A DNA stretch of 64,000 bases from Candidatus Saccharimonadota bacterium. Lineage in GTDB: Bacteria; Patescibacteriota; Saccharimonadia; Saccharimonadales; Saccharimonadaceae. The notes under the pieces were generated by a model. The model was given only the letters and a program-made list of their open reading frames with translations. It had not been told where the DNA came from and did no database searches. The stretch spans positions 1 through 64,000 of the forward strand of contig JAQBRS010000005.1 of the NCBI GenBank assembly GCA_028286395.1, in the 5' to 3' direction. Numbering within the stretch: position 1 is the first letter of the stretch; every line of letters begins with the position of its first letter. The translations under genes were made by a program, and so were the position numbers. This document shows, piece after piece, positions 1 to 8,149 of this stretch.

Positions 1-165
1 TTCGGTTTCGTTGAATTTGCTGATGAAGCAAACAACAACAAAGCTGTTGATCAACTAAACGGAAAGGAACTAGACGGACGTCCAATTAACGTTAGCCTAG
101 CCCGACCTAAAGAAGATCGCCCACGAAGCAACGACGGTGGTTCATTCCGCCAACGTAGCTGGTAA
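1..165 (+). CDS. RRM-type RNA-binding protein, C-terminal part (5' end outside window)
   Basis: The reading frame is open from the first base and ends at TAA 163-165. The visible 54 residues begin with the RNP1-like segment FGFVEFA, continue into the last helix and strand of an RNA-recognition motif (LNGKELDGRPINVSLARP), and finish with a short basic Arg/Ser/Gly tail. This is the layout of the small single-RRM glycine-rich proteins of bacteria, which bind single-stranded RNA and are often cold-induced. Only the C-terminal half of the RRM is present, so length and start cannot be judged. A strong intrinsic terminator follows directly. The family call is firm; the cellular role is known only at family level. 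Confidence 0.85.
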   Translation, partial: FGFVEFADEANNNKAVDQLNGKELDGRPINVSLARPKEDRPRSNDGGSFRQRSW

Positions 166-179
166 TCCAGTGTTTCAGA

Positions 180-213
180 AATAACCCCTCCTACGCGAGG
201 GGTTATTTTTTTA
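180..213 (+). terminator. Intrinsic terminator after the RRM gene
   Basis: An 11-bp stem (AATAACCCCTC pairing with GAGGGGTTATT) around a short loop is followed by a run of T residues. It lies 15 bases past the stop of the RRM gene and touches the end of the convergent PGPGW gene. Confidence 0.9.
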
Positions 214-570
214 CCTAAAAAACGGAGAGATCAACCACGTTTGATCGAGATGAAACAGTCGATTGATTGCACCGAATGTGTTTAAGAGGTAGACGGTTGC
301 AAGGATAACGAGTCCAGCTAGTAAGAGGCCCCCTATTTTAACGGCGGGATGTTGGCGCTTCAGCCAGGATGTCCATGTCGCATATTTTCCTCTTAGCCAT
401 GCCAGCCACTTAGCGGCAAATTCAAACTCTGTGGCAAGGACCGCGAAACCCGCAAAGACAATTAACCAGCCTGGGCCTGGATAGGGAATCAAAATTAATC
501 CAATCAGCACAACCAGTCCGCCAACAATGGCAGTACCGATTCGCTTCCCGTGTCGCAGAAGGTGATGCAT
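211..570 (-). CDS. PGPGW family small transmembrane protein (TIGR02611-like)
   Basis: A 119-residue membrane protein. It has a short basic N-terminus, a hydrophobic segment about residues 12-27, the diagnostic PYPGPGW motif about residues 29-35, a second hydrophobic stretch continuing to about residue 46, a polar loop with an amphipathic Trp-rich helix, and a last hydrophobic segment about residues 77-97. This matches the PGPGW putative transmembrane family, which has no assigned biochemical role. It is the last gene of the minus-strand operon that begins at htpX; only 4 bases separate it from the DUF1653 gene. Family assignment is confident, function unknown. Confidence 0.8.
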   Translation of the reverse strand: MHHLLRHGKRIGTAIVGGLVVLIGLILIPYPGPGWLIVFAGFAVLATEFEFAAKWLAWLRGKYATWTSWLKRQHPAVKIGGLLLAGLVILATVYLLNTFGAINRLFHLDQTWLISPFFR

Positions 571-574
571 ATAG

Positions 575-817
575 CTATTCGCTGATTTTCTCGAATCGCC
601 TTACTTTAGTGCCGTCGACATCGACAAATTCTAAAAACATTTCATATGGACGTACCCAGAATGGAACATTTGATTCGTAAAGCGGAACATACACGACAAC
701 AGGTTTGGTCGTTTCGGAATCGAGCCCCACGCCGATCACTTCGTAACGTTTGCCTTTGTAATGTTCGTAGACACCGGCTTCGATCAATGGAACCTCAAGA
801 TTTTCTGATTGGCTCAT
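575..817 (-). CDS. DUF1653 domain protein
   Basis: An 80-residue protein covering one DUF1653 domain. It shows the typical order: G-x-Y-x-HYKGKRYEVIGVG near residues 16-31, a Ser-Glu-Thr turn, VVYVPLY about residues 41-47, then FWVRPYEMFLEFV and a C-terminal VRRFEKI strand. The family consists of small beta-rich proteins of unknown function. Its start codon overlaps the stop region of the upstream NTP pyrophosphohydrolase gene by one base, which points to translational coupling in the htpX-ligA operon. Confidence 0.85.
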   Translation of the reverse strand: MSQSENLEVPLIEAGVYEHYKGKRYEVIGVGLDSETTKPVVVYVPLYESNVPFWVRPYEMFLEFVDVDGTKVRRFEKISE

Positions 818-1206
818 TATATCTCCTTATACTTATCTGGTGAACGACGGTAATAAGCGACCCATTCGTCGTCAGGATGTAACTCTACTTTTTCAACGAA
901 AAGTGCTTCGCTAAAACCACCTTTTTTCTCAAATTTTTTTTGTTTAGCATTCATAATTTCATCAACTGCAATACCGACACGAGCTGCGATATCATCGAGA
1001 ACTTGCTGGACGTCTGCGAGTTCGCCAATAATATCTTCCCTCGACCCATCGACTGGAATCTCTTTTGCTTCTTCGATAATCTTTTGCTTCAGCGCCTCAA
1101 ACAGTTCAGTGTCTGTTAGCTTTTTATAAGTCGCCTTGTGACCAAGCTTGATATATTCATCTTTTAATTTGTCACGAATAAGTTTATTAAACATAAAAGT
1201 TGGCAT
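817..1206 (-). CDS. MazG-like / phosphoribosyl-ATP pyrophosphohydrolase-type NTP pyrophosphatase
   Basis: A 129-residue all-alpha protein. It starts with FNKLIRDKLKDEY, the N-terminal signature of small MazG/HisE-like NTP pyrophosphohydrolases. A metal-binding helix pair follows: EEAKEIP about residues 46-52 and ELADVQQVLDDI about residues 62-73, which supply the E-x2-E and E-x2-D ligands. Family members cleave the alpha-beta phosphodiester bond of (often damaged) NTPs, releasing pyrophosphate. No histidine pathway genes are nearby, so a house-cleaning role is more likely than HisE. It starts one base inside the stop of ligA, so the two are probably translated together. Confidence 0.75.
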   Translation of the reverse strand: MPTFMFNKLIRDKLKDEYIKLGHKATYKKLTDTELFEALKQKIIEEAKEIPVDGSREDIIGELADVQQVLDDIAARVGIAVDEIMNAKQKKFEKKGGFSEALFVEKVELHPDDEWVAYYRRSPDKYKEI

Positions 1207-3224
1207 TATGTAATCATCTCTTTAAATGTAGCTTCGTCGATAATTTGTGTTCCGTATTGCTGCGCTTTCTTTAATTTGCTTCCACCAACTTTTCCGCCTG
1301 CGACAAGATAGGTCGTGTCTTTCGCAACCGCAGACTGAAATGTTCCACCTAATGCGCGAATCCTGTCAGCCGCTTCATCGCGCGATAATGATTCGAGCGT
1401 TCCTGTTACGACAAAGTTCTGCCCAGTAAACGGCCCCGTCTTTTTCTCGAAGACGGGCTTGACGCCAAGTTCAGCAAACTTAAGAATTAACGCTTCGTTA
1501 TCAGGATCGGCAAACCACGCAGCGACGCTTTCGGCGACAACTTCACCGATACCGTCAATGTCTTTCAACTCATCAATCGTTGCCGTCCGTAATTTCTCTA
1601 ACGTTCCAAATGCATTGACAAGGTCAATCGCCGTCTGTGTGCCCACATGACGAATCCCAAGCCCGTAGACGAATCGTTCAAGAAGCGGTGTTTTCTTATC
1701 TGCAATTGCATCAACTAATTTTCCTGCGGAAATATCAGCAAATCGATCAAGTTCGAGCAGCTGTGTTTTTGTCACCGTATAGATATCTGCTAAATCTTTG
1801 ACGAGTCCTGCATCAACCAACGCAATGACATTTTTCTCGCCCAATGTATCAATATCAAGCGCACCCTTCGACGCAAAATGCTCGACCGCTTTCGTCAAGA
1901 GCAATGGGCCGGTGACGCCTTCGACGCGATAGACGACTTCACCTTCTGGACGATAAAATGAAAGCTCTGGATACTGATGTTTCAACGCCTCTAGAAAATC
2001 AAACGGCTTTGCACCTTTTGGTCGTAATTCCAAAACGATGCTTTCAAGTTTTGGAATGATATCACCTGCCTTAAAAATAATAGCCGTGTCGCCGATCCGC
2101 ACATCAAGGCGTGCAATCTCATCAGCATTATGTAGACTTGCATGTTGAACGGTCGTTCCTGCAACAACCACCGGATCAAACACGGCGACTGGTGTCGCTG
2201 CACCTGTGCGTCCAATGCTAATAACAATGTCTTTCACGATCGTCGTCGCTTGTTCGGCAGCATATTTGTAGGCAACAGCAGCGCGTGGTTGTTTACCAAC
2301 AATCCCAAGTTTTGCAAACTGCGCGCGGTCATTTACCTTCACAACCAGCCCATCGGTATTGAACGGAAGATCGAGTCGCTTATCACTCCACTCGTCAATA
2401 AACTTCATAACACCATTAAGATCCGTAAACGTACTCGCCTCCCGGTTTCGACTAATGCCCAGCGCAGACAATGCTTCATATGCAAACATGTTGGTCGGTA
2501 CGTCACTAGGTGCATCACGAAGTAAATCGTAAGCACGGAAAGATAACGGTCGAGCGGCCACCAACTTCGGATCAAGTTGGCGAATCGTTCCTGCTGCTAA
2601 GTTCCGAGGGTTCGCAAATTCAGGCTCCCCCGCCGCGCGTCGTTTTTCGTTTAGCGCGTTAAAGTCTTTTTTCAACATGACGATCTCGCCACGAATTTCC
2701 GTTTTACCGATAAGGAATTTCTCAAAGCCTTCAGCGTCACGTAATCGTAATGGAACATTCTTAATCGTCCGAACATTCGTTGTCACATCTTCACCGACAA
2801 AACTATCACCGCGAGTGACAGCTTGTCGCAACACTCCATCTTGATAGGTCAAGGCACAGGCAAGCCCATCCATTTTAATATCCGTAAAGAATTCATGCCG
2901 CGTTCCAGGCAAGAGTTTATCCATACGTACAACCCAGGCTTCAACATCGGCTCGATCAAACACGTCATTCAAACTTAACATTCGTGAGCTATGGGTTACT
3001 TTTTTAAATCCACCGAGTAGTTCACCACCCACTCGCTGTGTTGGACTATCGGAAGTAATCAATTCCGGGTGTTCTGCTTCAATGGATTTTAGTTCACCAA
3101 ACAGACTATCGTAGACAGCATCGCTGACTGAAGGAAGATCAAGAACATGATATTCATAACTATACTTCGAGAGAATCTCTCGTAACTCTTTAACACGTTC
3201 TTTAGGCTGGCTTCGCATCATCAT
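1206..3224 (-). CDS. ligA: NAD-dependent DNA ligase LigA
   Basis: A 672-residue protein of normal LigA length. It contains the N-terminal Ia domain (YEYHVLDLPSVSDAVYDSLF), the adenylation motif KMDG with the nucleotide-accepting lysine near residue 117, TRGDSFVGEDVT, the OB-fold, helix-hairpin-helix repeats (GIGPATR-like segments about residues 480-585), and a C-terminal BRCT domain about residues 597-672. It seals nicks in replication and repair using NAD+. The zinc-finger segment about residues 415-435, normally held by four cysteines, has none: YPEL and YRVEGVTGP replace the usual CPxCG and YRCxNxxCP. The start is one of three consecutive ATG codons. It overlaps the upstream membrane-protein gene by 23 bases. 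Confidence 0.97.
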   Translation of the reverse strand: MMMRSQPKERVKELREILSKYSYEYHVLDLPSVSDAVYDSLFGELKSIEAEHPELITSDSPTQRVGGELLGGFKKVTHSSRMLSLNDVFDRADVEAWVVRMDKLLPGTRHEFFTDIKMDGLACALTYQDGVLRQAVTRGDSFVGEDVTTNVRTIKNVPLRLRDAEGFEKFLIGKTEIRGEIVMLKKDFNALNEKRRAAGEPEFANPRNLAAGTIRQLDPKLVAARPLSFRAYDLLRDAPSDVPTNMFAYEALSALGISRNREASTFTDLNGVMKFIDEWSDKRLDLPFNTDGLVVKVNDRAQFAKLGIVGKQPRAAVAYKYAAEQATTIVKDIVISIGRTGAATPVAVFDPVVVAGTTVQHASLHNADEIARLDVRIGDTAIIFKAGDIIPKLESIVLELRPKGAKPFDFLEALKHQYPELSFYRPEGEVVYRVEGVTGPLLLTKAVEHFASKGALDIDTLGEKNVIALVDAGLVKDLADIYTVTKTQLLELDRFADISAGKLVDAIADKKTPLLERFVYGLGIRHVGTQTAIDLVNAFGTLEKLRTATIDELKDIDGIGEVVAESVAAWFADPDNEALILKFAELGVKPVFEKKTGPFTGQNFVVTGTLESLSRDEAADRIRALGGTFQSAVAKDTTYLVAGGKVGGSKLKKAQQYGTQIIDEATFKEMIT

Positions 3225-4269
3225 CGACTACCTTTCTGTAGAGCAGGTATATATAACTTGAGCCCCAGATAAATGAGACAACGCTAAATAGCATCAACAC
3301 AATAGGAACAATGGGGGCGTTCCCGACAGCCGACCAGATATGTGCCAGTCCAGTATCAATCAAAATAGTTGGAATAAGGACAATGGCGGCTGCGATAATA
3401 ATCATGACGAACATCCAGAGAATACGGAGAAGGATTCGAATACGCCTTGATGCAACCATGTCCCCCGACGTTCGCAAAGCCTTGCCAGGATACATCCCAG
3501 GTAATGTCACAATGATAAGTGCAAAGAACGTGCTCGTCACCCAGTATAACGACGTTATCGCGAGTAGTGCAGCAGCAATCCAGAACAGCATCGCCGCAAC
3601 ACCGCCATTAAGAAGTCCGCTTGAGTTTGCGGCTGAATACCCAATCACTGCGAGCCCTAGCGGAAGAAGCTGCAGGACAAAAACGAGCGCGACAAGCAAT
3701 GTTGCAACGAGTGGCGCACCCGCACTATACAGTCCGTCGCGCATCTTTACCTTGTGTCCAGCGAGTAGATTCCGAAGTAGCCACACTGTCGTCAGCCAAA
3801 TAAGGAGGCCCAGGATCACAATGTATATTTGTTGTGCACCGGTTGGTGTTGCCGATATACCAGATGATCCAATCGAAATGAACAGTAACCCTGCTTTACC
3901 AAGCTCACCAAGATTACCTTGGAATATTTGCGATCCTGTATCTTGTAGCGTTGATACTAATGTCGAGTACGTATCTTGAGATCCAATCCCAACAAGAACA
4001 CTCGTCAGGACCGCATACACAACTGCCAGCCAAATAAACGTCTTGCGGTGCTGCCATAATGTCTTATTTACTGATCGAGTAAACGCAATATATCCAGGTA
4101 ATTGTAGTGACCGCTTGTAATCGCGGCGTCTCGTCAATCGAAAACTTCGATGTGCCCGACGATTAAGATACGTCGTCGTTCGTGTATGAATGGTGATAAA
4201 CGCTTTCTTTACACCATTAATAAATCGTTGCTTTTTCGTAAGTGGTATTTTTTTAGAATTGCGCGGCAT
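3202..4269 (-). CDS. Polytopic membrane protein of unknown function
   Basis: A 355-residue protein with a very basic cytoplasmic N-terminus (about 75 residues rich in Arg and Lys). About six to seven hydrophobic segments follow, near residues 78-97, 125-160, 185-212, 220-260, 285-312 and 320-345, and then a short charged tail. No catalytic motif is visible. Its start lies 17 bases inside htpX and its end 23 bases inside ligA, so it is the middle gene of a tightly coupled operon. I do not recognise the family. A role linked to membrane quality control through HtpX is only a neighbourhood guess. Confidence 0.6.
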   Translation of the reverse strand: MPRNSKKIPLTKKQRFINGVKKAFITIHTRTTTYLNRRAHRSFRLTRRRDYKRSLQLPGYIAFTRSVNKTLWQHRKTFIWLAVVYAVLTSVLVGIGSQDTYSTLVSTLQDTGSQIFQGNLGELGKAGLLFISIGSSGISATPTGAQQIYIVILGLLIWLTTVWLLRNLLAGHKVKMRDGLYSAGAPLVATLLVALVFVLQLLPLGLAVIGYSAANSSGLLNGGVAAMLFWIAAALLAITSLYWVTSTFFALIIVTLPGMYPGKALRTSGDMVASRRIRILLRILWMFVMIIIAAAIVLIPTILIDTGLAHIWSAVGNAPIVPIVLMLFSVVSFIWGSSYIYLLYRKVVDDDAKPA

Positions 4270-5131
4270 TTGCTTGTAACCTCTTTATACGTTCAGGAAG
4301 TGGCGGGTGTGTGCTAAATAATCGGGAAAAAATACCAGGCTTGAGCGGATCATTAAGGAACATATGCGCAGCGGATGTGTTTTGGCGCTTCATTGGACGG
4401 CCATACGTCTCAAGCTTTTTGAGTGCATCAATCAGGCCTTCAGAATCACGAGTTGTCATAGCGCCAGTCGCATCGGCAAGATACTCACGTTGCCTACTAA
4501 TTGCCAGTTGCACGATAGCGGCAATGATTGGCGCGAGAATGACGACGACAAGTCCAAAGGCAAGAAGGATTGGGTTGGTATTATTCTCACGTCGGTCATC
4601 ACCAAAAAAGATAATCCGCATCACGATATCGGAAAGAATACCGATTGCGCTTACCAGTCCAAAGGCAATCATACTGACACGAATGTCATAATTTTGAACG
4701 TGTCCCATTTCATGCGCCATAACAGCGGTTAATTCACGGTCATCCATAATTTCAAGAATACCAGTCGTTGCAGCAACGATCGCATGTTTCGGATCACGAC
4801 CGGTCGCAAAAGCATTCGGCGCAGGATCCTCGATAATATAAATTCGGGGTGTTGGAATACCGAGTGTTATTGCAAGATTCTCAACAATACGAAACAAACG
4901 AGGATTATCTTTCTTTTGGATCTCTTGTGCACCGGTCATCGCAACCGCTAATGTGCTGGCAAGAAAATACTGGATAATTGCATACAATGCAGCGCCGCCG
5001 ATGACCCAGTAGACGACCGACCGATTGCCATAAAAGTAGCTAATAGCCCATCCGATTGCAGTAATAAGCGCCACGAAAACAGCCATAATCAGCAATGTAT
5101 TTCGTTTATTTGCAGCGATCGCTTTGTACAT
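4253..5131 (-). CDS. htpX: HtpX-type M48 membrane zinc metalloprotease
   Basis: A 292-residue protein. It has two N-terminal membrane helices (about residues 12-32 and 38-60), then the PRIYIIEDPAPNAFATGRD segment typical of M48B proteases, the zinc-binding HEMGH motif near residues 138-142, two further membrane helices after it (about residues 150-172 and 188-210), and the third zinc ligand in REYLADATGAM. HtpX cleaves misfolded membrane proteins. It is the first gene of the operon. A TATAAT box lies 10 bases upstream of the ATG, leaving a leader of only a few bases. Confidence 0.93.
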   Translation of the reverse strand: MYKAIAANKRNTLLIMAVFVALITAIGWAISYFYGNRSVVYWVIGGAALYAIIQYFLASTLAVAMTGAQEIQKKDNPRLFRIVENLAITLGIPTPRIYIIEDPAPNAFATGRDPKHAIVAATTGILEIMDDRELTAVMAHEMGHVQNYDIRVSMIAFGLVSAIGILSDIVMRIIFFGDDRRENNTNPILLAFGLVVVILAPIIAAIVQLAISRQREYLADATGAMTTRDSEGLIDALKKLETYGRPMKRQNTSAAHMFLNDPLKPGIFSRLFSTHPPLPERIKRLQANAAQF

Positions 5132-5141
5132 TATTACCTCT

Positions 5142-5147
5142 ATTATA
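5142..5147 (-). promoter_or_regulatory. -10 box for the htpX-ligA operon
   Basis: TATAAT on the minus strand, 10 bases from the htpX start codon. The predicted transcript would have a leader of about three bases. Confidence 0.6.
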
Positions 5148-5152
5148 ACAGA

Positions 5153-6565
5153 TTAGAGCTTCATTTCTTTGTGCGCTTTTAAGACGATACCATAGAGAGC
5201 TGTGTATGTGCTGATATCTGTCTTCCCTTTCGTAAATAGATAGACGACATTGTCGGTGACTTCAATATTTACTTCGAATGAAAGGTCGCGAAGGTTAGCC
5301 ATAAAAGCTGGGTTTAAAAGTTCAAAGCTCGTGACGCGTTCAAGATCGCTCGCAAAGACATCATACATGTTATTGAACTCGCCCCACTCCATCTTGACCT
5401 GCGTCAGGCCTTTAACAGGCCAGTTAATGAACTTCGACCGACGACGGACCAAGATGCGTCCATACGTTTTAGGGACGTTGGTTTGCACAACAAGATACTG
5501 ATCGAGAGAAAAGCTTGAACTACTATTTGGATTTGGCGTGTAGGTATATAGCTGCGTCAAGACGTTGTTCACGTAGCCGATGACGTGATTATTAATGTCG
5601 GATGTTCCAAACTTACCGTGGCTAAAAAGATACCCGTCAGCAGGCAAAAGCAACCAGCCCCAGTCTGCGGAATAGTAAAGCCCGTTTTGCTGAGCAAACT
5701 GTGCAATTGCATAACTTGTTGTGGCTACGCTTTGTGTTGCTTGGCGAATACCATCAAACAGCCAGTCGTTGCCACGCCGAATAAACCGCCAGTACTCAGT
5801 AAACGTATTTGGATCTCTAAAAAGAAGCGTGTTATTTCGATCGTCATATAATCGGTCATCTGCCCTTGCGGTAAATGCAACTTCGAATGAATCCTCATCA
5901 TTATTGGCAGAATCGTTAGCGGTGACGATAGCCGACGAAATAATCTGTGGATCCATGACGTTATTTATACGATGAGCACCCTTCAACGCCGCCAGCATCA
6001 AGGTCGTATGATTCAAATAGTTTGGTGACATGTACTTTGCCATAGAGGCGGCATCAAATTTCGTCCAATCCTGTTGGAACTTATAAAAAATTCCTTGGAC
6101 GTATTTCATAAGATTAGCTTCATTCCACACATAGTCTTTGCTCGCCGCAACGGCAAGCGCATTCTTGATTTTTGTACTCTGATTTACTTTTGAATACCAC
6201 TTATTTAAACCAGATGCCATGCCGAGGAGTGCGCCGATTGCAATTGGAACGTTGACGTAAAAAGCGACAAGAAAAGAATGAAGAACAAATATTAAAATGA
6301 TCGAGACGAATGCGACAAGGCCTGCAATAACCCAGCCAATAATGCGTCCAGCTAACCAGTGGTCCTTATATAAAAACTTTCGAAGAAGACTTCCGACAAA
6401 ATGCATCGGGATATAGCCAACGAGCCCCACGATGTACAATATGCCACCGCCACCAGAACCAGATCCGCCTCCGCCGCCACCACCACCACCGGAGCCACCA
6501 CCGCCTCCACGAGCAAGCTCCTCTACGAAGAGAGGAATTTGCCCTAAGAGAAATGCGCCCAACAT
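5153..6565 (-). CDS. TIM44-like domain membrane protein with poly-Gly segment
   Basis: A 470-residue protein. An N-terminal hydrophobic stretch is followed by a long Gly/Ser-only run (about residues 20-42). Two membrane regions (about residues 43-62 and 75-118) precede a soluble alpha/beta domain. The segment about residues 150-270 (FYKFQQDWTKFDAASMAKYM ... WRFIRRGNDWLFDGIRQAT) matches the TIM44-like fold, a cystatin/NTF2-like module used in membrane-associated proteins. The C-terminal 200 residues have no motif I recognise. It sits directly downstream of lemA in the same direction, a pairing often seen in Gram-positives and Patescibacteria. It probably acts at the cell envelope; the exact role is unknown. 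Confidence 0.7.
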   Translation of the reverse strand: MLGAFLLGQIPLFVEELARGGGGGSGGGGGGGGGSGSGGGGILYIVGLVGYIPMHFVGSLLRKFLYKDHWLAGRIIGWVIAGLVAFVSIILIFVLHSFLVAFYVNVPIAIGALLGMASGLNKWYSKVNQSTKIKNALAVAASKDYVWNEANLMKYVQGIFYKFQQDWTKFDAASMAKYMSPNYLNHTTLMLAALKGAHRINNVMDPQIISSAIVTANDSANNDEDSFEVAFTARADDRLYDDRNNTLLFRDPNTFTEYWRFIRRGNDWLFDGIRQATQSVATTSYAIAQFAQQNGLYYSADWGWLLLPADGYLFSHGKFGTSDINNHVIGYVNNVLTQLYTYTPNPNSSSSFSLDQYLVVQTNVPKTYGRILVRRRSKFINWPVKGLTQVKMEWGEFNNMYDVFASDLERVTSFELLNPAFMANLRDLSFEVNIEVTDNVVYLFTKGKTDISTYTALYGIVLKAHKEMKL

Positions 6566-6593
6566 GTCAGTATGCTACGGTCTTAAAGAAGGA

Positions 6594-7157
6594 TTAAAAT
6601 TTAACTGCAGTTGGTTTGTTAGCAGCGGCTTGTTCTGCTTCGTCAACTTCGAAGAACTCACGAACGACGAAGTGGAAGATTGAGGCAATAATATTACTTG
6701 GGAACGTTTGAATCTTGGTGTTAAGATCACGAACGCCAGAGTTATAGAAACGGCGCGATGCTTGAATTTTATCTTCTGTATCAACAAGTTCACTTTGAAG
6801 ATCTTGGAAGTTTTGGCTTGCCTTTAGGTCTGGGTACGCTTCAGAAACAGCGAACAAACTCTTTAAAGTTCCTTCGAATTGGTTTTCTGCAGCGGCAGTC
6901 TCTTTGACACCCTTAGCGTTCATGACATTTGCACGAGCTTCAGTCACTGCGGTGAAGACACCACTTTCGTGTTTTGCATAACCCTTAACAGTTTCGACAA
7001 GATTCGGGATAAGATCCAAACGCCGTTTTAGCTGTACGTTAATATCACTCCACGCTTCGTCAACACGAACACGTAGTGTCACCAGGCCGTTATATGTTAC
7101 TCCTACGAATAGGGCAATCAAGACGACAATTGCAACGATGATCCAAATAGCTGTCAT
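6594..7157 (-). CDS. lemA: LemA family membrane protein
   Basis: A 187-residue protein using the ATG at 7157, preceded by the purine-rich GAAGGAAAC. A TTG-initiated extension of six residues has no such support. An N-terminal membrane helix (about residues 2-22) is followed by the LemA coiled helical bundle: [39 protein letters not shown], then [20 protein letters not shown] and [19 protein letters not shown], all close to the family consensus. LemA proteins are envelope proteins of unclear function, commonly next to TIM44-like or TPM-domain genes as here. Confidence 0.93.
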   Translation of the reverse strand: MTAIWIIVAIVVLIALFVGVTYNGLVTLRVRVDEAWSDINVQLKRRLDLIPNLVETVKGYAKHESGVFTAVTEARANVMNAKGVKETAAAENQFEGTLKSLFAVSEAYPDLKASQNFQDLQSELVDTEDKIQASRRFYNSGVRDLNTKIQTFPSNIIASIFHFVVREFFEVDEAEQAAANKPTAVKF

Positions 7158-7196
7158 TATGTTTCCTTCTCTCAAGTTAGCTTAATTACTGCTTTA

Positions 7197-7202
7197 AGTA
7201 TA
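7197..7202 (-). promoter_or_regulatory. Probable -10 box for lemA
   Basis: TATACT on the minus strand about 40 bases upstream of the lemA ATG. A conventional leader with a GAAGGAAAC ribosome-binding site follows. No clear -35 is visible because the upstream sequence is the tRNA terminator. Confidence 0.45.
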
Positions 7203-7229
7203 ACAAAAACTCGGCCAAAAACCGAGTTT
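7203..7229 (-). terminator. Intrinsic terminator after tRNA-Leu(TAA)
   Basis: On the minus strand, AAACTCGG pairs with CCGAGTTT across a T/G-rich loop and is followed by TTTTTG. It lies immediately 3' of the tRNA-Leu gene. Confidence 0.8.
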
Positions 7230-7237
7230 CAAAAACG

Positions 7238-7324
7238 TGGTGCGCAGAGCGGGACTTGAACCCGCACGGCCTTGCGGCCAAGAGATTTTAAGTCTCTCAT
7301 GTCTACCGATTCCATCATCCGCGC
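7238..7324 (-). tRNA. tRNA-Leu (anticodon TAA)
   Basis: The minus strand folds into a class II tRNA. The 7-bp acceptor stem is GCGCGGA/TCTGCGC with one G-U pair, the anticodon loop is CTTAAAA giving anticodon TAA, a long variable arm (GGCCGCAAGGCC) is present, the T-loop is TTCAAGT, and the 3' CCA is encoded. It lies 22 bases downstream of tRNA-Cys and is probably co-transcribed with it. Confidence 0.96.
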
Positions 7325-7346
7325 ATGTGTGTATGTAAAATATATA

Positions 7347-7420
7347 TGGAGGCACGTACGGGAGTTGCACCCGTCTACGCGGTTTTGCAGACCGCTGCGT
7401 AACTGCTCCGCCAACGCGCC
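7347..7420 (-). tRNA. tRNA-Cys (anticodon GCA)
   Basis: Minus-strand cloverleaf of 74 nt including an encoded CCA. The acceptor stem is GGCGCGT/ACGTGCC. The anticodon loop CTGCAAA gives GCA. The discriminator base is U, as expected for cysteine tRNA. It marks the left edge of the tail-fibre-like island. Confidence 0.96.
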
Positions 7421-7447
7421 ATTACCGACATATTATACCAGAGTTAA

Positions 7448-8149
7448 TTAGATACCAACGCCCATTGTCATCATGGTGCCCGATTTAGAATTTGCCTGAC
7501 CGGAAGCCTGAATCTCTATCGCAAGCAACGTGTACGTCTGAGTTGTTGGCGACGTTAGTCCAAAACTTTGGGAGCCTGCAATACCTATTTGGTAAGCATA
7601 GTAGGCTGTATAGGCACCAGTAGCCGTATGATACCCATCCTGTGTGGTTTGTATGGGGGGACCCGATCCCACATAAGTAATCGTTCCCGTTGATGCGTTC
7701 CAATCACCATCAAGCCATGAAACCATGCTCCCAGCACTGACAACGGTTATTGTCCCTGTTGCCGCTCCCGTTGTGCCGTTTATGTAACACAGTGATGGCG
7801 CAGGGCCCAATTGGGCCCCTGTCCACCCTTCGAGGACCATTGATACGTACCCGGTAACTCCTCCGGATATAGTGACGGATACGGTGATCGCTGATCCCCC
7901 AGCCGTTACTATCCCTGTCCATATGGCGGCATAGCAAGTGCTAGCTACTTTGTTTTCTGTACGTTTTGTCCACGTAATACCTCCCCCTGTCGCACTCGGT
8001 GTGCCTGCGGGCGATCCTGTATCCTCTGAAACTACTTTCAACACAATAAGTTCTCCTGTAACGGGAGTAAAAGATGGCGTCGTGATTGTTTGGTTGATCG
8101 TATTACTGACGCTGTTAACGTTGTAGGATTCGGCGAGTACCACTGCCAT
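7448..8149 (-). CDS. Beta-rich tail-fibre-like protein, 233 aa
   Basis: A 233-residue Ser/Thr/Gly-rich protein with almost no Lys and no signal peptide or membrane helix. It reads as one beta-sandwich domain: GGGITWTKRT about residues 54-63, YAAIWTGIVTAGGSAITVSV about residues 73-92, and a final LLAIEIQAS strand. The order of these strands resembles, weakly, the domain in the 1125-aa tail protein (residues 181-396) and in the pilin at 16036-17109. It is the last gene of a three-gene minus-strand operon and abuts the gene upstream with no gap. I cannot assign a function; a surface or virion structural role is inferred from composition and company. Confidence 0.6.
   Translation of the reverse strand: MAVVLAESYNVNSVSNTINQTITTPSFTPVTGELIVLKVVSEDTGSPAGTPSATGGGITWTKRTENKVASTCYAAIWTGIVTAGGSAITVSVTISGGVTGYVSMVLEGWTGAQLGPAPSLCYINGTTGAATGTITVVSAGSMVSWLDGDWNASTGTITYVGSGPPIQTTQDGYHTATGAYTAYYAYQIGIAGSQSFGLTSPTTQTYTLLAIEIQASGQANSKSGTMMTMGVGI

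Noticed and set aside
3311-3979. 222-codon open frame on the plus strand
   Set aside because: It is antisense to the polytopic membrane protein; its composition is the reverse complement of hydrophobic codons and it has no promoter or ribosome site.
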